A stretch of DNA of 61,003 nt from Candidatus Binatia bacterium. GTDB lineage: Bacteria > Desulfobacterota > Binatia > UBA12015. A program made the position numbers and the translations under genes. The stretch lies in contig JAQWRY010000034.1 in assembly GCA_029243485.1 (NCBI GenBank), positions 1 to 61,003 of the forward strand, read 5' to 3'. Position 1 is the stretch's first letter. The number at the start of each line of letters is the position of its first letter. Below are positions 42,256 to 50,927 of the stretch, piece by piece. The notes under the pieces were generated by a model, which did no database searches, had not been told where the DNA came from, and saw nothing but the letters and a program-made list of their open reading frames with translations.

Positions 42256-42377
42256 AAAGTCGGTGTGCGTCGAGACATTCGACACAAATGGGCGAGTCTC
42301 CCGCACCGTTATTGCAGGCGCCCTTCGTTGCTACGCTCGAGTTCGTCAGCGGTCTCTGTCTGACGAACTCGAGCGTA

Positions 42378-42437
42378 GTGTTCGGGTTCAGAGAAAGTTG
42401 AACCCTCTGAGGGTTTGAAATGAGAGACACTTCCGGC
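42378..42437. repeat. Left IS3-type end, right boundary of the island
   Basis: The same ~60-base block as 5511-5570 in the same orientation, ending TGAGAGACACTTCCGGC. It is followed 20 bases later by an orfA start, confirming that this is the left end of the IS. Confidence 0.75.
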
Positions 42438-42457
42438 CCAACCGGGAGGAGCACCCG

Positions 42458-42541
42458 ATGGAAAAGGGAGAGAGCGCTGAGAAGGTCGTTCGCGACATTC
42501 AGCGCGAGACCCGCCGCCGTTTTTCGGCGGAGGAGAAGAGC
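42458..42541 (+). pseudogene. IS3-family OrfA, first ~28 codons only
   Basis: After GGGAGGA and an ATG the frame reads E-K-V-V-R-D-I-Q-R-E-T-R-R-R-F-S-A-E-E-K, the standard start of the helix-turn-helix OrfA of IS3 elements. Similarity stops at codon ~28, where the reverse-transcriptase fragment (opposite strand) begins. The rest of the IS has been lost or replaced. Confidence 0.8.
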
Positions 42542-42550
42542 CGAATCTCG

Positions 42551-42640
42551 GGGTGCATGCGCAATTCCAGGGAGGCAACCACCACATGCACCTCGGCAAT
42601 CGCCCGGCGCAACTGCCAGCGCGCGTCGGGCTCGGCGAGG
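42551..42640 (-). pseudogene. Reverse transcriptase fragment, second copy
   Basis: On the minus strand R-W-Q-L-R-R-A-I-A-E-V and then L-R-M-H-P-E-I correspond to the 5.7-kb fragment (R-W-P-L-R-R-A-I ... H-P-D-K). It is shorter and has lost the D-K-x-F-I-G end. Same orientation as the 5.7-kb copy. Confidence 0.55.
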
Positions 42641-42787
42641 CGAGGCGAAACAACAGCCTACCGGTTCCCTCGAGCCATCGCCCACTCGCCTCCTGCAAGC
42701 TGAACCCGCTGAGCGTGTAGCGATAGCTATTCCCGCCCTGCGGGTTCGCCGTTGCGCTCGTGGGCAGGATTGGTCAACAGTTACGGT

Positions 42788-43153
42788 ATGTCGGTGGATA
42801 TCCAGTTCGACGTGGAGAGGCGCTTCACGACCGTGACTGTACGCGGTCCCCTCACTATCGGTGTTGCCCGCGAGACGCTGAGCATCCTGTACGCCGAGGA
42901 CGTACGGCCCGACCGGGTCCTCTGGGACCTGAGCGAGGGCACGCTGCCCCCCCGACCCGACGCGGTGATGCGTCTCGTCGATTTCATTCGAGAGCACCGC
43001 GGCAAAGAGGGCGCGCGCAAAGTCGCGATCGTGGTGTCGAGTCCAGGGGACTTCGGCCTCTCGCGAATGTACGAGGCCCTCTCGTCCGACTTGCCCTTCG
43101 AGGTCATGGTCTTTCGAACGTCCACCGACGCGAAGGCTTGGATGGGCGTATAG
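42788..43153 (+). CDS. STAS/SpoIIAA-like small protein
   Basis: 121 residues from the ATG at 42788. Alternating strands and helices (F-T-T-V-T-V-R-G-P-L-T, V-L-W-D-L-S-E-G-T, K-V-A-I-V-V-S-S-P-G-D, F-E-V-M-V-F-R-T) resemble the SpoIIAA-like/STAS-type fold used in anti-anti-sigma or sensing proteins. It lies isolated among repeat debris and appears intact. No partner kinase or regulator is adjacent, so a function cannot be given. Confidence 0.6.
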   Translation: MSVDIQFDVERRFTTVTVRGPLTIGVARETLSILYAEDVRPDRVLWDLSEGTLPPRPDAVMRLVDFIREHRGKEGARKVAIVVSSPGDFGLSRMYEALSSDLPFEVMVFRTSTDAKAWMGV

Positions 43154-43161
43154 CCGGCATT

Positions 43162-43262
43162 GTACGTCGTCAGCTGAGTCGGCTGTAGGAAACATGAACG
43201 GCCTATTTGCCCAGGTCGCCGGGTAGCCGCCACCGCGAAGCCTTGAGCCAGGTCCAGTTTTC
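43162..43262. repeat. Composite repeat R1 motif plus R2
   Basis: GTACGTCGTCAGCTGAGTCG (R1 motif) is followed directly by GTAGGAAACATGAACGGCCT and the rest of R2, ending in a CCAGTTTTCG tail. R2 recurs inverted at 44704-44815 and, in short form, at 4919-4958. Confidence 0.65.
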
Positions 43263-43668
43263 GAGTCCAGGCAGCGGCCCACTCGACCTCCGGCTGATCG
43301 ACTTCTGGCGCTGGTTCAACTCCGACCTCGTCAGCAACACCGCCCGAGGAATCCTCGCGGAGCTCCTCGTTGGCAGTACCCTCGGGTGCGCGGATGGCGT
43401 CAGGCAGGAGTGGGCTGCATGGGACCTCAAGACGCCGACCGCCGTCACGGTCGAAGTGAAGTCGGCTGCCTACATCCAGACGTGGCACCAGGATCGGCTC
43501 TCAACGATCTCCTTCGACATCGCACCTAAACAAGCGTGGAATCCCGAGACCGACGAGTGGTCGGCGCAGAAACGGCGACACGCGATTCAAGGGCTCTGTC
43601 TTGGTCAACCGGGAGCCCTCGACCATCAATTCATTCGCTGGCGCACGTCAATCGACTCTGCCCGATAA
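43207..43668 (+). pseudogene. PD-(D/E)XK-like hypothetical protein, truncated at both ends
   Basis: The informative part (about 43280-43590) reads F-W-R-W-F-N-S-D-L-V-S-N-T-A-R-G-I-L-A-E, W-D-L-K-T-P-T and V-T-V-E-V-K-S-A-A-Y-I-Q, a D...E-x-K nuclease-like core seen in a widespread uncharacterised family. Its N-terminus runs into repeat R2 and its C-terminus is cut by repeat R3 at ~43640, where the frame switches to element sequence. The conserved C-terminal part is missing. Confidence 0.5.
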
Positions 43669-44315
43669 GGCGCCGTCAGGTCGGCTTGGGGCCAAAAAAA
43701 GGGCTTCATGTCGGCTATCCGCACTGCGAAGGAAAGGACAAAGGGCAGAACGAATACCGGAAGGGTTAGAATGCCCAACAACCCGGCAAGCCCAAAGGCA
43801 GCCACCGATTGACGCCCCCTGGAGGCAAGGATCGAATCCCCCGCCCAGAGAATGCCGGCGCTGGCGAGGAAGGCCAGCCCGTAGCCACGAGCCTCGCGTG
43901 CGTAGTCGAGATGCAGCGGCGACGTGAGCACCAAAAGAGAGAACAGGGCCGCGACGGTCGGGCCCTCGCGACGCCAGAGCCAATGGACGAGCAAGACCAC
44001 GGCAAGCAAGCTGGGCACGACCCCCCATAGGCGGTAGGTCACCTCGCCTCCGGGAAGAAAGCGGGTCGTGCCCCAAGCAAGAAGGCTGAAGAGCATATGA
44101 TTGTTGGGAATGTACTCGGAAAAAATGACAGCAGGGCCGGGATCGATAAACTTCAAGACCGACCACACTTCGTCGTGCCAGAAACTCTGCCCCAGGCCCG
44201 CGAGGCGGGTGTAGAACAATAGACCCAGGCTCACGAAAAGAAGGAGGTAGACCGCGAACGTTGCAGGTCGACTACAGAAGCCTTCTCTTCGATCTACGCG
44301 TAACGGGCCGGACAC
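43626..44315 (-). pseudogene. GT39/ArnT-like integral membrane glycosyltransferase, truncated
   Basis: The first ~195 residues show the PMT/ArnT pattern: TM1, then G-Q-S-F-W-H-D-E-V-W-S-V (the acidic catalytic loop), several hydrophobic helices and D-Y-A-R-E-A-R-G-Y-G-L. Full proteins have 450-600 residues; here the gene is cut after ~4 helices by repeat R3 at ~43722 and the remaining codons are element sequence. Not expected to work. Confidence 0.7.
43644..43722. repeat. Repeat R3, second copy
   Basis: Direct-orientation match to 5859-5945 with scattered substitutions. It cuts the PD-(D/E)XK-like gene on the left and the GT39-like gene on the right. Confidence 0.65.
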
Positions 44316-44324
44316 CCAATGCTC

Positions 44325-44582
44325 CTACCGGAAAACCCCGCGACACTGCATACTTTCGCTATCCTTCGCCACGTGAAAACTATCCCTTGCCGACCTTTCC
44401 CGAGTTAAGCACTGGTACCGGGGCACCGCCTTCTCCGCTACGAAGCTGTCCCTCCAGGTCTTGCTTCGACTACCCATCCTCACACTCGGCAAAAGCGAAC
44501 GGAAGCGACCCAACTCCTCGAGGGCGATCGAGATCTTCTCGCAATTCGGCGTCGGGCAGTAGTAGAGGTCGAATATCGTCAT
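44325..44582 (-). pseudogene. Glutathione S-transferase N-terminal fragment
   Basis: The first ~25 residues (F-D-L-Y-Y-C-P-T-P-N-C-E-K-I-S-I-A-L-E-E) match the start of the thioredoxin-like domain of GST/Ure2-type proteins. The rest is unrelated. It lies 10 bases from the GT39 fragment and is probably another piece of shuffled DNA. Confidence 0.5.
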
Positions 44583-44703
44583 TCGCTCCAGGTGAGAGGC
44601 CGTTACACGCCAAGAGCTTGGTCGGCGAGGTCCCGAGATGCAACTTGCTCGGACGATTCCGGACGGAGCGCCGCCCGGCCGCTACGCCGCCGCGGCTCTG
44701 TCC

Positions 44704-44815
44704 CGAAAACTTGAACTCGCTCCAGGCTTCGCGGCGGCGGCTACCCGTCGACCTGGGCAAATCGACCGTTCATCTCAACTGCAGCCGGCAAATAGGGCCT
44801 TCATGTTTCCTACCG
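44704..44815. repeat. Repeat R2, inverted copy
   Basis: Reverse complement of the 43184-43262 block, with a ~25-base interruption near 44765-44790. With the first copy it makes an inverted pair around the truncated-gene segment 43.2-44.8 kb. Confidence 0.6.
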
Positions 44816-44946
44816 TCACCCCTCTCGTCGAGCCAGTTTCTGCTCGGGCAACGTCAGGGGCGGACTGAAGTACCGATCTGTTCGAGGACAATATCCGCCA
44901 GTTCGATATCTGAGAATACCATGGCCTTGCCGTGTGTTCTCGGCAT

Positions 44947-46869
44947 TCAATTCTCAGCCAGGCCTTCCACAAACTCCAGCGTATTCTTGAACGGCATCGA
45001 GTCGTAGGCCCCAAACAGATCCGTCTGCTGGCGCAGTTTGGCGCGGATCGTTGCTGGGCTCGTGATGCCGCAAAGGAAACGAGTGAGTTGCCTGGGCGTT
45101 CGGATCGATTCGTGGCGGTCGGAGATGAGGCCTCGGACGCGCTCTTCGTCTTGCCCGGAGAAAGTTCGTCGATCCGCGTCTCCGAGCTCAGTCGGCTCCA
45201 CGCCCTGGCAGCGGCAGCAATGTCCGCACTTCTCGCGCTCCTCGCCAAAATAGCTGAGCAGATGTTGGGTGATGCAGCCATCATGCTGTGCCAACTCCAA
45301 CACCCGTTGAATGCGTTCGATGTCGTTGGTCTCACGTTTCTCAAAGCGCGCATTGAGCGACTCAACGAAGGCGTTCATGTCCTGCGGAATGCGCAGCCTT
45401 CGATAGCCCGCGCGGACCCCAGCGACCTGCAGAATCAGATCGCCCTTTTCCTCGAGATAGCTCAGCGCGGCCACGATGCGATCGCGGGGCTGGCCGATCG
45501 TCTGACCGACCTCGGTCGTGTCGAGTGTCAGCCACTTGGATCCCTTGCGAGCGTGGCTAAACACGCTTCTTAAAAATTCGGCCTTCTCCCCGCTGGCGCG
45601 CCCGAATATTTCGGACGACGGGCGCTGCGGCTGAAACTTGTATTCGCTGTAGAAGGGGCCGGTTGACGCGAGACAACCCTCCAACTCGAGATAGGTCAGC
45701 AGCGTTTTCACCACGAGCGGCCGCACATCGAAACGATTGGACAGTTCATATTCCGAAATGTCGAAGGTCTCGCCCGCTTCGAAAATGTGTCGTGTGAACT
45801 CACCGACGGTCTCCGGCTCCGGCGTGTCGCCATAGCTGAAATTCTCTAACGTGATGACATCCTCCGCCGAAGCGAGCATCTCGCAGACGGAAGGCTCGCC
45901 GTCCCGACCCGCGCGCCCAATCTCCTGCGAGTAGCTCTCCAGTCCCTTGGGCAAATTGTAGTGATAGACGTAACGGATGTTCGACTTGTCGACTCCCATG
46001 CCGAACGCGATCGTGGCGACGATCACTGCATCGGGCGAGCTCATGAATGCGTCCTGAATGGCGGCGCGATTCTCGCTCTTCAGGCCGGCGTGATAAGCAG
46101 CGGCATTGATGCCGTTGGCGGACAAGAAACCGGCCACTTTCTCCGCCGTGCGTTGCAACGTCACGTAGACAATCGTGGAGCCGGGCGAACGTTCACGAAT
46201 CCGGTTGAGCAAAATCTCATTTCGGCCGCGACTGGCGACGGCGATGACGCTCAACTCCAAATTCGGACGGTAAAACCCGGTGTGCACTTCGTCGTCGTCG
46301 GCGATGTCGAACGCGGCGCGCACATCCTTCGCTACGGCGGGCGTCGCGGTCGCGGTCAGCGCCAACGTCCGCTCCACTTTCAGATCCTTCGCCAACTGCG
46401 CGATCTTCAAGTAGTCCGGACGAAAGTTGTGCCCCCATTCGCTGATGCAGTGCGCCTCATCGATCGCGAGCATCGAGATCTTCTGGCGTCCGATTGCCCG
46501 TAGGAAGCGCTCATTGCCGAGTCGCTCGGGTGAGATGTAGAGCAACTTCAGGCTTCCCGCGTAAAGGTCGTCAAACAGCTTGCGATTTTCCTCTTTGGTC
46601 AGGGTCGAATCCAGCCGGGCGGCGGGTGCGCCCTTGGCGGTGAGAAAGTCCAGCTGATCCTTCATCAGCGCAATCAGGGGCGAGATCACCACGGTCAGTC
46701 CGTCGAGCATCAGCGCCGGCAACTGGTAGCAAAGACTCTTGCCTCCGCCCGTCGGAAAAATCGCCAACACCGACTTGCCTTCGAGCAAACGGGAAATCGC
46801 GGCCTCCTGTCCGTCGCGAAAGTCGTCGAAACCGAATCGTTCTTTGAGTTGGCGCTGCAGGTCGGTCAT
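44947..46869 (-). CDS. RecQ-family ATP-dependent DNA helicase
   Basis: 640 residues. Helicase motifs in order: F-P-T-G-G-G-K-S (I, near 39), A-I-D-E-A-H-C-I-S-E-W-G-H (II and the aromatic-rich loop, near 135), A-L-T-A-T-A-T (III), Q-E-I-G-R-A-G-R-D-G (VI, near 320). An RQC-type zinc motif C-G-H-C-C-R-C lies near 545. The C-terminal region is shorter than, and unlike, an E. coli HRDC domain. It unwinds DNA in recombination and repair. Intact in a field of fragments. Confidence 0.9.
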   Translation of the reverse strand: MTDLQRQLKERFGFDDFRDGQEAAISRLLEGKSVLAIFPTGGGKSLCYQLPALMLDGLTVVISPLIALMKDQLDFLTAKGAPAARLDSTLTKEENRKLFDDLYAGSLKLLYISPERLGNERFLRAIGRQKISMLAIDEAHCISEWGHNFRPDYLKIAQLAKDLKVERTLALTATATPAVAKDVRAAFDIADDDEVHTGFYRPNLELSVIAVASRGRNEILLNRIRERSPGSTIVYVTLQRTAEKVAGFLSANGINAAAYHAGLKSENRAAIQDAFMSSPDAVIVATIAFGMGVDKSNIRYVYHYNLPKGLESYSQEIGRAGRDGEPSVCEMLASAEDVITLENFSYGDTPEPETVGEFTRHIFEAGETFDISEYELSNRFDVRPLVVKTLLTYLELEGCLASTGPFYSEYKFQPQRPSSEIFGRASGEKAEFLRSVFSHARKGSKWLTLDTTEVGQTIGQPRDRIVAALSYLEEKGDLILQVAGVRAGYRRLRIPQDMNAFVESLNARFEKRETNDIERIQRVLELAQHDGCITQHLLSYFGEEREKCGHCCRCQGVEPTELGDADRRTFSGQDEERVRGLISDRHESIRTPRQLTRFLCGITSPATIRAKLRQQTDLFGAYDSMPFKNTLEFVEGLAEN

Positions 46870-47028
46870 GACTGGAAGTTAGCGTGAGACGGTAAGATGA
46901 TCATGGGAGAATGGAGATTTGCCCACTGGTTGATCGATAAGCAAGCGCTTCCTGCCGCCGTGTGAAATTCTTGTATCGAAATGTCGCGGACTGGATGAAA
47001 ACCCAGATCAATTCGGCAATTCGCGACG

Positions 47029-47199
47029 GAGAGACGTGCAGCCGGAGCTGTCCGCCTCCTCTTCGTAACGCTCGAAAAGAAGGACAAGCCCGAGGCCGAT
47101 CGTTACGAGCACTCACTTCTTTCACCCGATCTCTTCCAGTGGCGGCGGGAGCCGGCGGTGCCTGGGTATCTCCGGGAGAAGCTCCGGGTCGAGGGGTAG
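47029..47199 (+). pseudogene. DUF3427-like helicase C-terminal fragment
   Basis: The frame ending at the TAG 47197-47199 reads R-L-L-F-V-T-L-E-K-K-D-K, then R-Y-E-H-S-L-L-S-P-D-L-F-Q-W, which resembles the C-terminal DUF3427 region of some superfamily II helicases (F-V-T-L-x-K, Y-x-D-y-x-L-S-P-x-L-F-H-W). Only ~50 codons remain. It overlaps the integrase fragment on the other strand, so one of the two has decayed. Confidence 0.4.
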
Positions 47200-47556
47200 C
47201 GTCCGGCGAGGCTGCGAATGACGTCCAGCTTCCCAAGCTGGATGTCATTGCGGTGGTCTCGGTCGGTGGTTGTTACTGGAATGTTTCGCTTTGCCGAGGG
47301 TTTCTTGCGTTTGCGTGGCGGCGCGCGGGTTTCGTTTTCTGACAGGGTTCCGGGTGGGTTCCGGGTTTTTGGTTTGCTCGGGTGGTTGCCTGCCTCGCCG
47401 AGGAGGCGGTCGAGATCGTCTGCATCCGTGCGCGAGGCGCCGTAGTGCTTCTCGATCATGGCGAGGCTTGTGCCGGTCTGGCGGCATACGACGAGGGGCT
47501 CTGCGCCGGCTTCGAGGAGCGCCGTGATGTAGGTGACCACATCCCAACGCCCTGGG
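47103..47556 (-). pseudogene. Tyrosine recombinase (integrase) C-terminal fragment
   Basis: The opening residues read [21 protein letters not shown], then S-L-A-M-I-E-K-H-Y-G, the last helix of phage-type integrases with the nucleophilic Tyr. The catalytic Arg and His boxes upstream are absent. A basic, low-complexity tail follows. A remnant of an integrated element. Confidence 0.6.
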
Positions 47557-47592
47557 TGCTCGAAGTCCGCGGGCGCTGGGAAGCTCCTCGGA

Positions 47593-47742
47593 AGGAAGTT
47601 GCTGCAGGAGTATGCGGGCCTCGTCACGCCGGGCACGATCCTTCACTGGCACCGAAGGCTGATCGCCAAGAAGTACGACGGCAGTGCGCGACGTGGGCCT
47701 GGTCGACCTTCCAAGCCGCCGGAGATTGCGGCGCTAGTGGTG
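47593..47742 (+). pseudogene. Integrase-core transposase N-terminal fragment
   Basis: About 50 codons: [21 protein letters not shown], then R-R-G-P-G-R-P-S-K, the region just before the rve catalytic domain in a common IS481/IS3-like transposase group. The catalytic core is missing. The 56.3-kb fragment looks like the C-terminal part of the same group. Confidence 0.6.
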
Positions 47743-47956
47743 AATCGCCCCGGGTTCTCCGGAGCCGTTGACGTGCTCAAGCGAGGTGCTGGAGGCCTTC
47801 CGAGTGAGTGTTCGACGGCGTTGCTCGCGGAGCTCCACACGCCGGCGGGTGTGCGAACTCGATCAAGGTTACGGGCTTTCGCTGGAAGCCGCTCGGCGTG
47901 CTTCCAACAGCTCGATATGATCCGGGGCAGACGCGAACTCCAAGCCGGGGCTAAGG

Positions 47957-49174
47957 CTACCGTTCGGTCACCCACAACTCTGCCATTACGGCGCAGTGGT
48001 CGGAGATCTTCGGCCACTGTCCCCGGTCCGCCTGCCGGAAGGTCACCTGCCGGAACGAGGTGCGATCAAACCATGTTGCCGAACGTCGGTCGAAAACGAG
48101 ATGATCGACGAATTGGGTGTAGCGGTTCTTGGCGCAGGAGATTGGCATGTCCTTCGTCGCGCTCGTGAGATCCGCGTGCTTGGGGACCCCATCGTCTAAT
48201 TCTGCCCAAACTCGGTCGCCCGGCTCGTTCAGAGTACGGTTGAAGTCGCCGAGGACGATGAAGGGACTCTCTTTCGCGGCTGCCTCGTCAATCCACTCCT
48301 CAAGTTTCGCTACCTGTGAGTCGAGCTTCGCGCAGGCGCTACCGCTCCTGGGGTTGGAGAAGCAGCCACTCTTGAGGTGGATGCTCAGGAGCTTGATGGT
48401 CTGCCCGTTATGCAGGACGTCGAGCCGAGTTCCGTAGCGCAGGCCCCGGCTGGTTCTGAGGGTGGTCAGGTCGGGCTTTGGTGTGGCGCGCAGACCTTTC
48501 TTGTACGCGAACCCGGTGTTCTGTTGCCCAGGGACCTCTGAATTCCGGCGGGAGACGTGAACGTTGTAGACGTCCGTATCGACTATTCGCTCCAGCGCTT
48601 CGAGTCGGTCAACCTCCTGGACTGCAAGGATGTCTGGGTCGAACATGCGCACGTAGCAGCGAATCCGATCGTAGTCTTCGGTCTGGCGCTTCGGGGAATC
48701 GGGGAAGATGGAACGGCCGTTTTCCGCGTGAAGTGCCTTCAAGTTCCATGTCGCGATTCGGAGCCGACCGCTTGGATGCGCCTCGGGGCTGCCCTTGGGC
48801 GGACACCAGGCATCTGGCTCTGGGGCGTGATCGACGCTGAGGACTGCGCGCTTGATGTACCTCGGGGTCACCCATCCGGTGCCCGCGGTGCCGCGAGTCG
48901 TGACGCCAACGAGTTCGATCCAGCCGCTGTCCGTGTCAACGTTGGTAACGTTTGCAGCCGTGCCGCCTTGGAAGCGCAGGTGAACGCGGTTATCTCGGGG
49001 TTTAGGATGTGCTGGGATCGCGGCAGCTCGTACTTTGAGCTCTACAGTCTCGCCGACTACTGGCTGAGCCAAGGCACTGCTTGGAAGTGCGACTGCTAAC
49101 GCCGCCAAGGTTAGAGTCGTGCGCAGGACCGGGTACACTCTCACCCCTGTACCAGTCAAAGCGGGTGGCTCCAC
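47957..49174 (-). CDS. Secreted endonuclease/exonuclease/phosphatase-family protein
   Basis: About 405 residues. Signal peptide ([20 protein letters not shown]), a ~90-residue N-terminal region, then an EEP domain: I-A-T-W-N-L-K-A-L near 142, D-I-L-A-V-Q-E-V-D (catalytic Glu) near 184, S-I-H-L-K-S-G near 265, V-L-G-D-F-N-R-T near 312 and I-S-D-H-C-A-V-M-A (Asp-His pair) near 390. Extracellular nucleases and phosphodiesterases have this pattern. The start is a GTG at 49174; a GTG at 49144 would give a shorter signal peptide. Confidence 0.8.
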   Translation of the reverse strand: MEPPALTGTGVRVYPVLRTTLTLAALAVALPSSALAQPVVGETVELKVRAAAIPAHPKPRDNRVHLRFQGGTAANVTNVDTDSGWIELVGVTTRGTAGTGWVTPRYIKRAVLSVDHAPEPDAWCPPKGSPEAHPSGRLRIATWNLKALHAENGRSIFPDSPKRQTEDYDRIRCYVRMFDPDILAVQEVDRLEALERIVDTDVYNVHVSRRNSEVPGQQNTGFAYKKGLRATPKPDLTTLRTSRGLRYGTRLDVLHNGQTIKLLSIHLKSGCFSNPRSGSACAKLDSQVAKLEEWIDEAAAKESPFIVLGDFNRTLNEPGDRVWAELDDGVPKHADLTSATKDMPISCAKNRYTQFVDHLVFDRRSATWFDRTSFRQVTFRQADRGQWPKISDHCAVMAELWVTER

Positions 49175-49344
49175 AACGATCAGGAGCTGCGAGTGGGGGG
49201 GGGCATCAGACTGCCGGGGCGGGAGCGGCTTCAGCTAGGATGCCTGTTCGAATGACTGTTGGCCGCTGAGGGCCCGTTCATGCGCCGGTTATCGCGTGTC
49301 GCTCATCGACTGTTGGTACAGGAGTCGGTCCACTCGGGCGACAT

Positions 49345-49863
49345 GTGTCGCAGCGCCGGAAGAACCAATGGTCACAGCGGTGGCCAGCAGTAGCACTAGC
49401 GATCCATGCCTCGTTGATCGAGAACAAGATCCTCGGCAAGTCCGATCGGGTCGATCATTGGTATGCGCAGTATGATGATGACTCCGCCCTGGCTGAGGTG
49501 AAGAGCCTTCGGCCTCGGGTGGAACGAAGCCTCGCGGCCCTGAAACAGGCGCTCCCAGAAGATTCCCGGTTCCCCCGGAACGTGTCGGACCTCTACACAA
49601 CGGTTCGGGTCGTGAAGTTGCTGGAGGACGAGTACGGCAAGCTCGCCAAGGCGAACGCGGACGCGATCGGTGAGGCGCTGAGTGACTTCGCGAAGCGGTT
49701 CGGCCTGTGGGAGGGCGCACGTCGGTCGCTCGTCGGGAGGGCGCTGGCCAGATACAAAGAAAAGTCGCCTGTGTTTCAGCGCTACCGCAACACGATCCAG
49801 GCCCCGCAGCGCGAAGCGGGTGCTCGTCGAGATCGAGAGGACATCCTCCTCGGAATCGTGAAG
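49345..49863 (+). pseudogene. Unknown protein, 3' truncated
   Basis: The first ~170 codons look coding (helical, charged; L-I-E-N-K-I-L-G-K-S-D-R-V-D-H-W-Y-A-Q-Y and later L-V-G-R-A-L-A-R-Y-K-E-K-S-P-V-F). The gene then runs into repeat R1/IS end at ~49870 and the frame continues as element sequence. I recognise no family. The 5' end may also be damaged. Confidence 0.4.
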
Positions 49864-49871
49864 CCGTCGAT

Positions 49872-49937
49872 TGTACGTCGTCAGCTGAGTCGGGATCTTC
49901 GGGGGCGTTTTCCTAGAGACACTTCCGGCACGTTTGC
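49872..49937. repeat. Repeat R1 with IS end, inverted copy of 236-301
   Basis: GTACGTCGTCAGCTGAGTCG begins the block, which passes through the IS terminal sequence at 49914-49929 and ends ACGTTTGC. It matches 236-301 with a few substitutions over its whole length, in opposite orientation. Confidence 0.7.
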
Positions 49938-50927
49938 TCGCTTGGTCGTAGAGGTGGCTGTAGGAAACATGGGGCGGTTCCGCCGTTCTCCATTCTGCCG
50001 CCAACGGACGCGTTCGACGATCCGGTCGATGTCGTTCGCGGGTTTGTCGATGGACGATTTCGGCCGGCTCCGTGGCCCTCCTGGCGAACCTGATGGGGAG
50101 GATGGCATCCCTCACCCTCCTTCCGCGCGCCACGCATTTCGGCGGACTCGAAGGGCATATCCGAATGGTTCGACCCGTCGCGGCCGCGGTGTAGCGGCAG
50201 CGGTGATACACTCCGTGATGAGCCGTGGGCTCGCCCACCTCCCAGATCACGACAGACTCGGGCGTGCTGATCGTCCACTGCTCCCGGCTCGGAGCCATGC
50301 CCATCACGGTCGTCGTGCGCTTCTCGTGCCGGGCCATTCTTCCCCCATCGAGAAACACGGTGCCGCCCCCGCTCATCCTGCCGCCGAACTCGACGCGGCA
50401 AAAAAGATCTCGGACTGCCACGTGAACCACGTCGTGAGATAGGCGTTCACGTCGCTGGTGAAGTATTGGAAGATCTGGCACCGCTATGCCGGAACTGCCT
50501 GAGCGGTCTCACGATGAATGGTAGACCACACGGTTGGTGACGACGTGTGGCCGCTCGCCGTCGAAAAACCTGCTGGAACCGAACGTAAACCGCACGCACG
50601 CGGCCTTCGGGCCGCGGAGTCGAGGCCCACGGCATCAGCTTCGGCAGGGGCCGCAGGAAGGTGGCGAGACCCGCGCGCTGGGCCGGCAGGGAACGCCCGA
50701 GAAAGTTGGCACGTACCCATCGGTCGAAGGTGTCTCGCTGCTGCGGATCGAAACCTACGGCTCCGTGCTGCTCCACCCAGGCCCGAGCAGCCGAAACGCC
50801 TTCCTACCGCCAATTCCGCTCCGACCCCCTACTTTTTGGCTTCCGCGCCGCGGCCCAACCCTATAGCGGATGAGCTACCCAAACCCGGCTCGGCCGGGAA
50901 CACGTTCCACCCCAAGAGGAGAAAAAG
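49938..50927. other. ~1 kb without a recognisable gene
   Basis: Frames on the minus strand switch at frequent stops, and none has a family signature or a ribosome site. A short minus-strand segment near 50400-50480 (Q-I-F-Q-Y-F-T-S-D-V-N-A-Y-L) looks like a decayed coding fragment. Upstream of the giant gene, AGGAGA precedes the ATG at 50928 at 4-9 bases. Confidence 0.5.

Noticed and set aside
49396..50481. 361-codon minus-strand frame
   Set aside because: Crosses the IS end and repeat R1 and lies antisense to a more coding-like plus-strand fragment; no recognisable domain.
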